Assembly (NCBI RefSeq): GCF_000427805.1
Contig: NZ_KE386588.1
Location: 108,266-172,265 of the forward strand
Direction: 5' to 3'
From: Budvicia aquatica DSM 5075 = ATCC 35567
GTDB taxonomy: Bacteria; Pseudomonadota; Gammaproteobacteria; Enterobacterales; Enterobacteriaceae
Length of the DNA: 64,000 nt
Positions 26,644 to 35,414 of this stretch are shown here, one piece after another (within the stretch, counting starts at the first letter, position 1; the number at the start of each line of letters is the position of its first letter). The position numbers and the translations under genes were made by a program. The notes beneath the pieces were generated by a model. It did not search any database and was not told the DNA's origin. It worked only from the letters and a program-made list of their open reading frames with translations.

Positions 26644-27090
26644 ATGAGTTACGACAAAGCTAAATACCACTTCGAATCCGTTCAGAAAGAAGGGCTAGAT
26701 ATGATTCAGGCCTATGTTCACAGCGGTTTCTATTTAGGCTGGCTCATTGACAATGATTTACTGGATGAAGAGTTTGCTGATGATTGCGATGAAGATATTG
26801 CGCTATTCAAACGAAGAGAAATCACTGCCCCGCGGCTATTTCAACGACTCGATGGAGTACTAAGCGAGCAAGATATCTCAGAACAGGGAAATGCGTTTAC
26901 TCAAAGCTACTTTGATTTCGATACAGGCAGTTATCTTGAGGATTACCAAACTTATTTGGTTAAAGATCTACCCGGCGTATTTCACGTTAAAGACAGTTGG
27001 GAAAACTATCATATTGCCGCCGAGTTTATATCCGAACGCTATCGCCGGTGGCTGAGTCGGCAGGCTAACGTCATTTCATCAGACGTTTAG
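26644..27090 (+). CDS. Small acidic protein, DUF7832-like
   Basis: This 148-residue acidic protein opens MSYDKAKYHFESV, followed by AYVHSGFYLGWLIDNDLLDEEF, a pattern I associate with the DUF7832 group of uncharacterised, immunity-type proteins. The C-terminal half has FDFDTGSYLEDYQTYL and an amphipathic helix. AAGGA precedes the ATG. It is the third gene of a three-gene run (25226-27090) on one strand. The family call is from recognition and moderately sure; function is unknown. Confidence 0.6.
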   Translation: MSYDKAKYHFESVQKEGLDMIQAYVHSGFYLGWLIDNDLLDEEFADDCDEDIALFKRREITAPRLFQRLDGVLSEQDISEQGNAFTQSYFDFDTGSYLEDYQTYLVKDLPGVFHVKDSWENYHIAAEFISERYRRWLSRQANVISSDV

Positions 27091-27202
27091 AATACGGCGA
27101 TTAAAAACACATTCTCTTATCCATAAAAATCAATATTCAGTCCGATGTGTTTGGCCTGATTCATGTAGGCCAGACCAGAGCTAATCTACACCTGAAGATA
27201 GT

Positions 27203-27442
27203 CTACCAACCGAAGGTCCCACCCTGATCGGTAGAACCGTCCTGAGCCCCCAGATCGCGAATTCTTTCTGCCCGTCGATCCCGCTTGAACTCGCCGTTTT
27301 TAGTATCTACCTGATAAATTGGCCGGTCAGAAGCGATGGCTGACGGAAGATTACGCCCAAGGCTTGAATTAGGTTGATTATAAGAATCAGTTCCGCAGCC
27401 AAATAAAAACAGAGCAGCGCCCGCAATCGCCCATATCTTCAT
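27203..27442 (-). CDS. Small lipoprotein of unknown function
   Basis: This is a 79-residue product. A short signal MKIWAIAGAALFLFGC ends in a lipobox with the lipid-anchor Cys at residue 16. The mature part is about 63 residues, polar and rich in Arg/Asp (KRDRRAERIRDLG), with no recognised domain. It is probably anchored in the envelope. It runs opposite to the preceding three genes and is likely a separate unit. Small lipoproteins of this type are common and poorly characterised. Confidence 0.65.
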   Translation of the reverse strand: MKIWAIAGAALFLFGCGTDSYNQPNSSLGRNLPSAIASDRPIYQVDTKNGEFKRDRRAERIRDLGAQDGSTDQGGTFGW

Positions 27443-27573
27443 GATTAATCTCCCAGTTAGATAATAAATTCCATTAATCCACCAACCATAATAATTAATG
27501 GAATAATTAAAATAACAGCTAAATACCGGTAATGATTAGTAGCGATTTACATTAATTATTGGGGACAGCCTGT

Positions 27574-28503
27574 TCACTCTGGTAGACGTTGGCTGCAGAC
27601 ACGCAGCACTAATTGCCTGAGCCAGCGATGAGCGGGATCAACCTCTAAACGCGGATGCCACATTTGCGATACGGTGATTTTCTTGGTTTTTACCGGTAGT
27701 TCAAAGATAAAAATCGGGTTAACAGCTTCTTTTTCATTCACCATAGCTTGATTAATAAGAAATGATGCAGGAGCAAGCGCCACGAGATCGGACGCCTGAG
27801 CCACCGCCAAAGCGGCAGAAAAATTCGGGACTACCGCGACAATCTTTCGTTTTAGCCCTAATTCAGCCAATGCGTCATCGACTGGCCCTCTGGCTCGTTC
27901 ACGCCGAGAGGCAACAACATGCCCGAAAGAGACATACTGCCCGGCAGTCACTTCAGGCTCTCGCTCAAACGGGTGGCCTTTCCTGACGATACCGACGAAC
28001 CGATCCCTGAATAAAGCCTGTACGCGTATTTCCGGTCCCATATCGCCTAATACGCCAATTTCAAGATCTACCCTGCCTTCCCGCAAATGAGTGACAGACT
28101 TTTCTGGCTTAGGTACAAAACGCAAACACACGAAAGGTGCCACCTCGGCCACTGCTTCAATCAGCAAAGCACCAAAGGCCACCACAAAACCATCATTAGC
28201 ACGAAGCGTAAAGGTGCGATCGAGCGTTGATAAGTTGAGCTCCACTGAAGAGGGACGAAGTACAGCGCGCGCTTCAAATACCGCATTTTGGCTACGTTGA
28301 CGTATTGCTTCCGCATAGGGTGTCAATACCATATTACGCCCGGCCCGAACGAGCAAGGGATCGCCGGTTACCGCACGAAGGCGGCTGAGCGTACGACTCA
28401 TTGCCGAGGCGCTTAAACCAAGGCGACGCGCAGCACCGACTACGCTTGCCTCAGCAAGCAGTATGTCTAGCGCAATAAGTAAATTCAGATCGGGTTCAGT
28501 CAT
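27574..28503 (-). CDS. LysR-family transcriptional regulator
   Basis: This 309-residue protein has an N-terminal LysR helix-turn-helix (DLNLLIALDILLAEASVVGAARRLGLSASAMSRTLSRLRAVTGDPLLVRAGRNMVLT, residues about 4-60) and a periplasmic-binding-protein-like effector domain from about 90. It is divergent from the DHA2 efflux gene at 28744, the common layout in which a LysR regulator controls its neighbour. No binding site could be assigned with confidence in the 240-bp gap between them. The effector is unknown. Confidence 0.85.
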   Translation of the reverse strand: MTEPDLNLLIALDILLAEASVVGAARRLGLSASAMSRTLSRLRAVTGDPLLVRAGRNMVLTPYAEAIRQRSQNAVFEARAVLRPSSVELNLSTLDRTFTLRANDGFVVAFGALLIEAVAEVAPFVCLRFVPKPEKSVTHLREGRVDLEIGVLGDMGPEIRVQALFRDRFVGIVRKGHPFEREPEVTAGQYVSFGHVVASRRERARGPVDDALAELGLKRKIVAVVPNFSAALAVAQASDLVALAPASFLINQAMVNEKEAVNPIFIFELPVKTKKITVSQMWHPRLEVDPAHRWLRQLVLRVCSQRLPE

Positions 28504-28743
28504 ATCTCATCCTACCCTAGTCTAAATCATGATAGAAGGCGTTTCGTGCATGTTATAAGTGCAAATACTGCATCTTCCGCCATGTATCCTTCTTAGCTAT
28601 ATTGCTTAACATGTTTTTGTTAATGAACTAAGGCACTGGCGACAATACTCATGTCGGTGCATAACAGATAATCTTACATTTTTAGACCACGACGGCACTT
28701 CAGTAACTTTACTCAGGTGTTAAATGGCTGAGGTTACGTTTAT

Positions 28744-30195
28744 ATGGAACTATTCTCTGACCAATCCGGCGATGAAGGCTTGCCCGGCCACGAACGTTGT
28801 TTAGCTATGATAGCCGTCATGACAATGACAACGATGGTCGTATTCGATGGCTCTATGGTTAACATCGCATTACCTCAGATTGCGCGGGCGCTGGAGGTAT
28901 CTGCCGGATCAGTTGTCTGGGTTTCTAATGGTTACCTTTTGTCGGTATCTATGACGCTGGCTATATTTGCCGCGCTGGCCGCCAGAATTGGATTTCGATT
29001 GCTATTTACCTTTGGTCTTAGCCTGTTCACCTTAGCATCAGTGGGCTGCGCACTTTCATCATCGCTAGAGATGCTTATTATTATGCGAATACTGCAGGGT
29101 ATTGGCGGTGCGGCAACGCTGAGCATTGGCCCTGCTATTCTACGATCGATATTTCCAAATCGCTTGTTAGGCCGAGTGTTAGGCCTGAATGCTTTACTTA
29201 TTGCCACAAGCACGGCTATCGCTCCGGTGATTGGCGGTACTTTATTATCTGCCATGGGCTGGCAGTGGCTTTTTGCAATTAATATTCCTTTAGGCATCAT
29301 CGCAGTGATACTCGCTCTTCGAACTATTCCAGGTAAAAGCACTTCGGTTAGAGACCCATTTGATATCCCGGGCGCGATCCTTTCTGCAATCGCGTTGGGG
29401 GGATTAATTATGGCTGCTGACACATTTTCTCGACCTAATATTGAAGAAACGCCGAGTAATACTTTAGCAATTACTACTTTTTACGGTATTGCTACGATTT
29501 CTGCAGGCTTAGCATTTATCTGGCGTCAGCGTCGTACAGCCTATCCTCTACTTCCGCTTAATATATTTGCTTCTTCACGATTTTCTCTGGCAGCACTAAC
29601 TTCACTGGCATCTTTTATCAGTCAGGGAATTACATTCGTTGCATTGCCGTTTTTATTTCAAAGCGTTTATGGCTATAGTGCATTTACCTCAGCCCTGCTT
29701 TTTACCCCCTGGCCGATAGGTATTATTCTTGCTGCCCCACATGCGGGGCGACTTGCCGATCGCTATTCGCCGGCAATAATTTCTACTGTAGGATTATGTA
29801 TATTTGCAATAGGCCTAGCGCTGCTGGCCCAACTCCCCGATCACCCACAATCATGGGATATTGGCATTCGCAGTTTAATATGCGGTATCGGATTTGGTTG
29901 TTTTCAAAGCCCTAATAACCGCGAAATGTTGTCAAATGTATCCCGTGAAAACAGTGGCTACGCATCAGGCGTTCTGGCAATAATGCGTACTTTCGGCCAA
30001 TGCTTAGGAGCGGCGGCTGTTGGTGTAATTCTGTCTGTATACCTTCGCCCTGAGAGCCAACTTCTAAAAGGCACTATGTTAGAGGGACAGGCCGTTCGAT
30101 TAAGCCTTTGGGTGGCGACTATCGCGACTATATTAGCAATTTCATTCAGTTTTAGCCGCGTATGGAATGCGCGTAACCAGCCGTTAAAAAAGTAA
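28744..30195 (+). CDS. MFS drug-efflux transporter, DHA2 (14-segment) family
   Basis: This 483-residue membrane protein has the 14-segment pattern of EmrB-type proton-driven exporters. Segment 1 is MTTMVVFDGSMVNIALPQIARAL with the DHA2 signature. WVSNGYLL follows, then RILQGIGGAATLSIGPAILRSIFP (motif B) and LNALLIATSTAIAPVIGGTL (motif C). It probably exports a toxic amphipathic compound; its substrate cannot be read. It is divergent from a LysR regulator. No membrane-fusion partner (EmrA-like) adjoins it. Confidence 0.85.
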   Translation: MELFSDQSGDEGLPGHERCLAMIAVMTMTTMVVFDGSMVNIALPQIARALEVSAGSVVWVSNGYLLSVSMTLAIFAALAARIGFRLLFTFGLSLFTLASVGCALSSSLEMLIIMRILQGIGGAATLSIGPAILRSIFPNRLLGRVLGLNALLIATSTAIAPVIGGTLLSAMGWQWLFAINIPLGIIAVILALRTIPGKSTSVRDPFDIPGAILSAIALGGLIMAADTFSRPNIEETPSNTLAITTFYGIATISAGLAFIWRQRRTAYPLLPLNIFASSRFSLAALTSLASFISQGITFVALPFLFQSVYGYSAFTSALLFTPWPIGIILAAPHAGRLADRYSPAIISTVGLCIFAIGLALLAQLPDHPQSWDIGIRSLICGIGFGCFQSPNNREMLSNVSRENSGYASGVLAIMRTFGQCLGAAAVGVILSVYLRPESQLLKGTMLEGQAVRLSLWVATIATILAISFSFSRVWNARNQPLKK

Positions 30196-30296
30196 TAAGC
30201 ACTCATAAATATCGAATACCCCACAGGCAATAAATTATCGGGGGCATCAGTGGCCTGGATATCCGCGGTGCCCTCTGTTGTTTGTGACTGAAGTGG

Positions 30297-30328
30297 CAAA
30301 GTAACAAAGTAACAAAGTAACAAAGTGA
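30297..30328 (+). repeat. Four tandem copies of an 8-bp unit
   Basis: CAAAGTAA is repeated three times, followed by CAAAGTGA (32 bases). It lies in the 289-bp gap between the DHA2 gene and epd. Such arrays can vary in copy number by slippage. Confidence 0.9.
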
Positions 30329-30484
30329 AAATTAGCTAAAATCTTAATCCCCCTATCATCTGTGCATCGCTTCATGCTAAAAAAGAGCAATAACCTACCG
30401 TTATTGTGATCCCGGAACTCACGCAGGACCACGCATTACATTATTCTATCAATCCGCCATAACAACGAATAAAAAGGGAACCCG

Positions 30485-31543
30485 ATGACTATCCGTGTAG
30501 CAATAAATGGCTTTGGTCGCATAGGCCGCAGCGTTTTACGCGCATTGTATGAATCTGGCCGTAACACCGAAATTAGCGTCGTCGCAATTAATGAATTGGC
30601 CGACCCGAAAGGTATGGCCCACCTGTTAAAGTACGATTCAAGCCACGGTCGTTTTGGCTGCAGCGTACGACAGGAGGGTGAAACCATCTGGGTTAATGAT
30701 GATGCCATCAGCCTTTACCACCAAAAAGAGATTAAAAACTTACCGTGGAAATCTGTCGGTATTGATATCGTTCTGGACTGTAGCGGCGTATATGGCAGCC
30801 GGGCTGACGGGGAAGCTCATATCGCTGCCGGTGCAAAAAAAGTTCTGTTCTCGCACCCGGGAACCCACGATCTGGATACTACCGTGGTTTACGGCGTTAA
30901 CCATCAAGATCTGCGTCCTGAACACAGAATAGTCTCCAACGCCTCATGTACCACCAATTGTATTATTCCCGTCATAAAACTGCTTGATGACGCCTTTGAA
31001 ATCCGCTCCGGCACGGTCACTACCATTCACTCAGCAATGAACGACCAGCCCGTAATCGATGCCTATCATAAAGACCTGCGCCGCACCCGAGCGGCCAGTC
31101 AATCGATTATTCCGGTAGACACAAAACTGGCAGCCGGAATTACCCGATTCTTCCCGAAATTTTGCGATCGCTTTGAAGCTATTTCCGTACGCGTTCCTAC
31201 TATTAACGTTACCGCCATTGACCTTAGCGTAACCTTAGAAGTACCGGTCAACGTCGAAGACGTTAATCGCCTACTGGAGCACGCAGCCCATAATTCATTT
31301 CGCGGCATCATTGATTATACGGAACTTCCGTTAGTTTCCAGCGACTTCAACCACGACCCACATAGCGCTATTGTTGACGGCACCCAAACCCGGGTCAGTG
31401 GTCACCATTTGATCAAAATGCTGGTCTGGTGTGATAACGAATGGGGATTTGCTAACCGTATGATTGACACCACGTTAGCTATGGCCGCAAGCGACAGGCT
31501 AAGTGAGAATAACAGCATCGCTAAAATGGAATCTGAAAGCTGA
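30485..31543 (+). CDS. epd: Erythrose-4-phosphate dehydrogenase
   Basis: Epd oxidises erythrose-4-phosphate to 4-phosphoerythronate, an early step of pyridoxal-phosphate synthesis. The 352 residues match E. coli Epd rather than Gap[25 protein letters not shown]-like N-terminus, [17 protein letters not shown] with the catalytic Cys near 155, [17 protein letters not shown] and [13 protein letters not shown]. In E. coli, epd starts an operon with pgk and fbaA. Here it stands alone: the next gene is thiD on the other strand and no pgk is in the window. The C-terminal 15 residues are an extension relative to the E. coli protein. Confidence 0.93.
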   Translation: MTIRVAINGFGRIGRSVLRALYESGRNTEISVVAINELADPKGMAHLLKYDSSHGRFGCSVRQEGETIWVNDDAISLYHQKEIKNLPWKSVGIDIVLDCSGVYGSRADGEAHIAAGAKKVLFSHPGTHDLDTTVVYGVNHQDLRPEHRIVSNASCTTNCIIPVIKLLDDAFEIRSGTVTTIHSAMNDQPVIDAYHKDLRRTRAASQSIIPVDTKLAAGITRFFPKFCDRFEAISVRVPTINVTAIDLSVTLEVPVNVEDVNRLLEHAAHNSFRGIIDYTELPLVSSDFNHDPHSAIVDGTQTRVSGHHLIKMLVWCDNEWGFANRMIDTTLAMAASDRLSENNSIAKMESES

Positions 31544-31582
31544 GTGAGATAATTCTTTCGCTTCGGGGAATAACTAGACTTC

Positions 31583-31618
31583 GCCGTCATTTCATCTTGG
31601 TTTAAATGAAATGACGGC
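31583..31618. terminator. 13-bp perfect hairpin between epd and thiD
   Basis: The stem GCCGTCATTTCAT / ATGAAATGACGGC has a 10-base loop and lies between convergent epd and thiD. No T-run follows on either strand, so it may not be a classical terminator. Confidence 0.5.
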
Positions 31619-31678
31619 TCAGGGAACAATAAGCCGTTTAACCAACAAACCGACCTGATCTACCTTCTTTTTGCTATA

Positions 31679-32476
31679 TCACCACCAGCGGTGAAAATGA
31701 TGAACCGGGCCGATACCATGCCCGACCTCCAGCGAATCAGCCATAATTAGTGCCTGCTGTAAATAATCCTTCGCCGCCTGAACCGTTTGCTCCCAGTTAT
31801 CATAGCGAGGACGCAGTGCCGCCAGTGCAGCAGAGAGTGTACAGCCGGTTCCATGGGTGTGCTTGGTCGCTATTCTCGGCGCGGTAAAGCGATATTCTTG
31901 ATCTGGAAGTAGCAGCCAATCAGGACTTTCAGATTGATTTAAATGCCCGCCTTTCATCAATACTGCTGAACACCCCATTGCCAGTAACGCTTTACCCTGC
32001 TCCAGCATCTCTTGTTCAGAGGTTGCTACACGGGTATCCAATAAGGCCGCAGCTTCAGGCAAATTTGGCGTGATCAACGAAACGATCGGTAACAGACGCT
32101 TTCTGACCGCATCCACGGCTTCCGGAGCCAACAGAGGATCGCCGCTTTTCGCTATCATCACGGTATCCAGCACCACATAAGGAATCGGGTAGTGAATCAA
32201 CGCATCGGCTACTGCATTAACCACATCAGATTCAGACAGCATACCGATTTTGGCACTGTCAATACGAACATCTTCCAGCACTGAACGTAGTTGAGCTGAA
32301 ACAAACTCGGGATCAATCCGATATACCGACTGAACGCCTCGGGTATTCTGGGCGACCAAAGCGGTAATGACGCTGGTGCCGTAAGCTTCCAGCGCTGAGA
32401 ATGTTTTTAAATCCGCCTGAATGCCGGCCCCGCCGCTTGGGTCAGTTCCTGCAATGGTTAATGCATTAATTCTCAT
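31679..32476 (-). CDS. thiD: Hydroxymethylpyrimidine/phosphomethylpyrimidine kinase
   Basis: ThiD phosphorylates HMP and HMP-phosphate to HMP-pyrophosphate in thiamine synthesis and salvage. The 265-residue ribokinase-fold protein opens RINALTIAGTDPSGGAGIQADLKTFSAL. ALVAQNTRGV lies near residue 40 and the anion hole motif THGTGCTLSAALAAL near 210. The thiM stop overlaps its start by four bases, so they form a thiM-thiD operon as in E. coli. Confidence 0.96.
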   Translation of the reverse strand: MRINALTIAGTDPSGGAGIQADLKTFSALEAYGTSVITALVAQNTRGVQSVYRIDPEFVSAQLRSVLEDVRIDSAKIGMLSESDVVNAVADALIHYPIPYVVLDTVMIAKSGDPLLAPEAVDAVRKRLLPIVSLITPNLPEAAALLDTRVATSEQEMLEQGKALLAMGCSAVLMKGGHLNQSESPDWLLLPDQEYRFTAPRIATKHTHGTGCTLSAALAALRPRYDNWEQTVQAAKDYLQQALIMADSLEVGHGIGPVHHFHRWW

Positions 32477-33294
32477 AGCGTTTTACCTATTAATTGTTGT
32501 GGCTGGAGGTTGTATAAACCATCAAGAAATAGCGGAGTAAAGCTCCCCGGACCGTTAGATACCATGGCAGCAGCCCCGCCACAAATCGCCATCACCATAC
32601 AGGCAGTAGCGACCTGTTCAAGGCGATTCTCATCGCCGGAGGCTATAAACGCAGCCACTACGGCAGACAACGCACAGCCAGTACCAACCACTCTGGTCAT
32701 CAGAACGTCGCCAAAGGGTAAGGCATAACAGGTTTTGCCATCGGTGACATAATCAACCTCTCCGGTTACGGCAACTACCGCCCCCGATCGCTGTGCCAGT
32801 CGAATTGCCGCAGGTAAAGCCGCCCGGGAATCATCGGCACTGTCTACGCCACGCCCCGAAGAAGAAAAGCCAGCCAGCGCCATAATCTCAGAAGCATTAC
32901 CGCGGATCGCGGCCGGTTTAAGGTTGAGTAAATCACGGCAAAAGTCAGTCCGATAAGCTAAGCCGCCGACAGCCACGGGATCGAGAACCCAAGGAACGCC
33001 GGCAACATTGGCGGCAGAAACCGCCAATGTCATCGATTCAATCTGAATATCATTAAGCGTACCAACGTTAACCAACAGGCCGCCGGCAATGGCGCTAAAT
33101 TCAGCCGCTTCCTGTTTGGCGACAACCATCGCCGGAGAGGCACCGATAGCCAGCAATACGTTAGCGGTAAAATTCTGCACTACTTGATTAGTCAAACAGT
33201 GAATCAACGGCGTTTTTTCACGCAGTTGAGACAGCCAGTAAGCGGCAACGGTGTTAGGCAGTGGAATGGGGTTAAGTACATCAGGCGAACTCAT
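32473..33294 (-). CDS. thiM: Hydroxyethylthiazole kinase
   Basis: ThiM phosphorylates hydroxyethylthiazole for thiamine salvage. The 273-residue protein contains the family motifs: LIHCLTNQVVQNFTANVLLAIGASPAMV near residue 30, PWVLDPVAVGG near 102, RGNASEIMALAG near 130 and VVGTGCALSAVVAAF near 200 with the catalytic Cys. It is the first gene of the thiM-thiD operon. A sequence resembling a degraded TPP riboswitch lies 50-110 bases upstream of its start. Confidence 0.96.
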   Translation of the reverse strand: MSSPDVLNPIPLPNTVAAYWLSQLREKTPLIHCLTNQVVQNFTANVLLAIGASPAMVVAKQEAAEFSAIAGGLLVNVGTLNDIQIESMTLAVSAANVAGVPWVLDPVAVGGLAYRTDFCRDLLNLKPAAIRGNASEIMALAGFSSSGRGVDSADDSRAALPAAIRLAQRSGAVVAVTGEVDYVTDGKTCYALPFGDVLMTRVVGTGCALSAVVAAFIASGDENRLEQVATACMVMAICGGAAAMVSNGPGSFTPLFLDGLYNLQPQQLIGKTL

Positions 33295-33343
33295 AGGGCT
33301 CCCGGTCGGCGGTTAAGAAACAGGATTTAGTTAAAACCCTCGC

Positions 33344-33402
33344 GTCCTTACGCCAGCATAATTCAGATTGGATTATTCAACCTTAACTCACTAAATATCC
33401 AA
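33344..33402 (-). promoter_or_regulatory. Probable degenerate TPP riboswitch in the thiM leader
   Basis: Read on the minus strand, ATCTGAATTATGCTGGCGTA followed by AGGA (33345-33369) closely follows the conserved 3' half of the TPP aptamer (E. coli: ATCTGGATAATGCCAGCGTA then GGGA). Upstream of it, TTGGAT / ATCCAA (33397-33402 with 33368-33373) could form P2, enclosing GTGAG where the aptamer has CTGAGA. The GGGGTGC box is not recognisable. E. coli thiM carries a TPP riboswitch at this position, so descent is likely; ligand binding is doubtful. Confidence 0.45.
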
Positions 33403-34313
33403 TGCAATAAGCAACTGATAATTTCATGACAAACAAAATGATAAGTCATCCTGACATGTTATAAAATATCTATTTATCTTATTGGATTATCACCTCATCT
33501 CAAGCGCAGCGGCAAGTTCAGGATTAAAAACTGAGTAGGCTAGCGTCACCTCTGTGCTCGTATACTTAAAAATCAATTCATTAGAGATTAATTCAATCAA
33601 TCAGGCGAATAACAACCGACAACCGTTCAACCGTTCAACTACACATTAACTAACCAAGAACTCCGTTCGACTCATCACAAGCAATGCTTGCCTTTATATA
33701 AAGAAAAGTCATGGCCACATATACAACTCAAGAAGCCAATCACTCAGCGTATTATTCATTCAGATAAGTCATATCTCATGTTTAATAATTAACGAAATTA
33801 AAGAGTTCGATGATATTAAATAAATACAGAAAGATAGCACCAAACACCAAGCTTAATACCGCAACGGATAATAATTAGCTCACTACTAATAAATGGGGTG
33901 ACGCTATTTTTTCAATTCTCACTTTTGAACTATCCATCAACACCATAATGAAAAACATCGTGATTCCCATACACCCCAAAGGCACCTCGCCGTATAAAAA
34001 TACAATAAAGGCAAACTAAACAACGCTTTAATATTAAATTAATACATTCAACAACACTTTTATTCCGATATTAAACCCGCTGAAAAAATATTAATAAAAT
34101 CAAAATAAAACAATAGCTAACAACACATAAATTAAACATCTTTACTATACTTGGCATAACTCAGTCTGATAAATACTTTATTTTGAGTGAGGACCACTCT
34201 ACGCAGACCGAGGACTCTTTAGCTAATTGACTATTTTAGGGAATGATTTAGCAATCACCTGAAGTAATTAATATAAAAAGCAGTAAGTAGAAAATAAAAC
34301 GGAGATAACAAAT
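33403..34313. other. 0.9-kb gene-free, AT-rich region before glsA
   Basis: I find no protein-like open frame on either strand beyond stretches of about 20 codons without ribosome binding sites (for example at 33712 and 33948). There is no tRNA-like or repeat-family sequence. The last 170 bases hold the probable glsA leader, including a TTGGCA-N17-TACTTT promoter-like pair near 34151-34179 and a small hairpin at 34185. The rest may be remnants of lost genes or an undetected small RNA. Confidence 0.4.
34185..34199 (+). promoter_or_regulatory. GGA-loop hairpin in the glsA leader (possible CsrA site)
   Basis: GAGTG-AGGAC-CACTC is a 5-bp hairpin that presents GGA in its loop, the form of CsrA-binding sites. 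A second GAGGAC lies 20 bases downstream near 34210. Binding is inferred only. Confidence 0.3.
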
Positions 34314-35318
34314 ATGCCTACCGATGATAGCAAACACGGAGTTATCGATTATGTATCAACCGGACACCTACCCGATCCGGAGACCGTAATTAAATTGGTG
34401 CAAGAAGCCCATAAACGTTTTAATTCAAATAACGAAGGTGTTGTTTCTAAAGTTTACCCCGCATTAGAACGTATTCCGCCGAATCTTTTCGGGGTCTGCA
34501 TGGTCGGCACTAATGGCGCAATACATTCCGCCGGCGATGTCGAACATGAATTTACCATCATGAGCGTTTCTAAACCCTTTGTCTTCGCATTGGTATGCCA
34601 AGAGATCGGGGCTAAAGCTGCGCGTGAAAAACTGGGTGTTAACAGTACAGGCATGGCATTTAATTCAGTCACCGCCGTTGAACGTACGCCTGATGGCCGC
34701 ACCAACCCCATGGTTAACTCAGGTGCTATTGCAACGACCAGCCTGGTACCCGGCACAACCAGCGATGAGCAGTGGAAATTTATTTACGACGGCTTATGCC
34801 GTTTTGCAGGCAGAGAACTAACGCTGAACGAAGAAGTGTATCAATCAGCCTGTGAAACTAATTTCCGCAACCGAGGGATTGCTAACCTATTGCAAAGCTA
34901 CGGTCGTATGGGCTGCGATCCACTGATTGCTACCGATCTGTATACCCGCCAATGTTCGCTGAATATTAACGCCCGCGACCTGGCAGTAATGGGGGCAACT
35001 CTGGCCGATGGCGGTGTTAATCCGCTAACCCGAGAGCGGGTGGTCGATAACGATGTTTGTCACTATGCATTAGCCGTAATGGTCACCGCCGGATTGTATG
35101 AGACTTCCGGTGACTGGCTTTATGACATCGGCCTGCCCGGAAAAAGCGGTATTGGTGGCGGAATCGTCACCGTATCACCGGGAAAAGGGGGTTTAGGCAC
35201 CTTTGCACCGTTACTCGACAATGCGGGTAACAGCATTAAAGGTCAGTTGGCTGCCCGATTCTTGTCACGCAGTCTTGGGATGGACATGTTTGTTTCTGAG
35301 CCTTATACCGAAAAATAG
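34314..35318 (+). CDS. glsA: Glutaminase
   Basis: Glutaminase hydrolyses glutamine to glutamate and ammonia in the cytoplasm. In E. coli the GlsA (YbaS) form supports acid resistance. The 334-residue protein has the serine-dependent active site: the S-x-x-K motif in MSVSKPFVFAL near residue 87, the Asn in NPMVNSGAIATTSL near 130, the Tyr in SYGRMGCDPLIATD, and the C-terminal GKSGIGGGIVTVSPGKGGLG. ACGGAG gives a ribosome binding site for ATG 34314. The length is slightly above the E. coli enzymes (308-310), the extra residues being N-terminal. An MFS carrier gene follows after 96 bases. Confidence 0.93.
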   Translation: MPTDDSKHGVIDYVSTGHLPDPETVIKLVQEAHKRFNSNNEGVVSKVYPALERIPPNLFGVCMVGTNGAIHSAGDVEHEFTIMSVSKPFVFALVCQEIGAKAAREKLGVNSTGMAFNSVTAVERTPDGRTNPMVNSGAIATTSLVPGTTSDEQWKFIYDGLCRFAGRELTLNEEVYQSACETNFRNRGIANLLQSYGRMGCDPLIATDLYTRQCSLNINARDLAVMGATLADGGVNPLTRERVVDNDVCHYALAVMVTAGLYETSGDWLYDIGLPGKSGIGGGIVTVSPGKGGLGTFAPLLDNAGNSIKGQLAARFLSRSLGMDMFVSEPYTEK

Positions 35319-35414
35319 CTCATTCCTTAAAATCGGATATTCACCAGAAGATTAAACTATTTAAATATCAGGTTGTTATACACATAAATAACACCATAGA
35401 AGGATAATAAATTT

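Noticed and set aside
33712-34020. Short frames of 18 and 23 codons in the glsA-upstream region
   Set aside because: No ribosome binding sites and no recognisable sequence; not enough to call genes.
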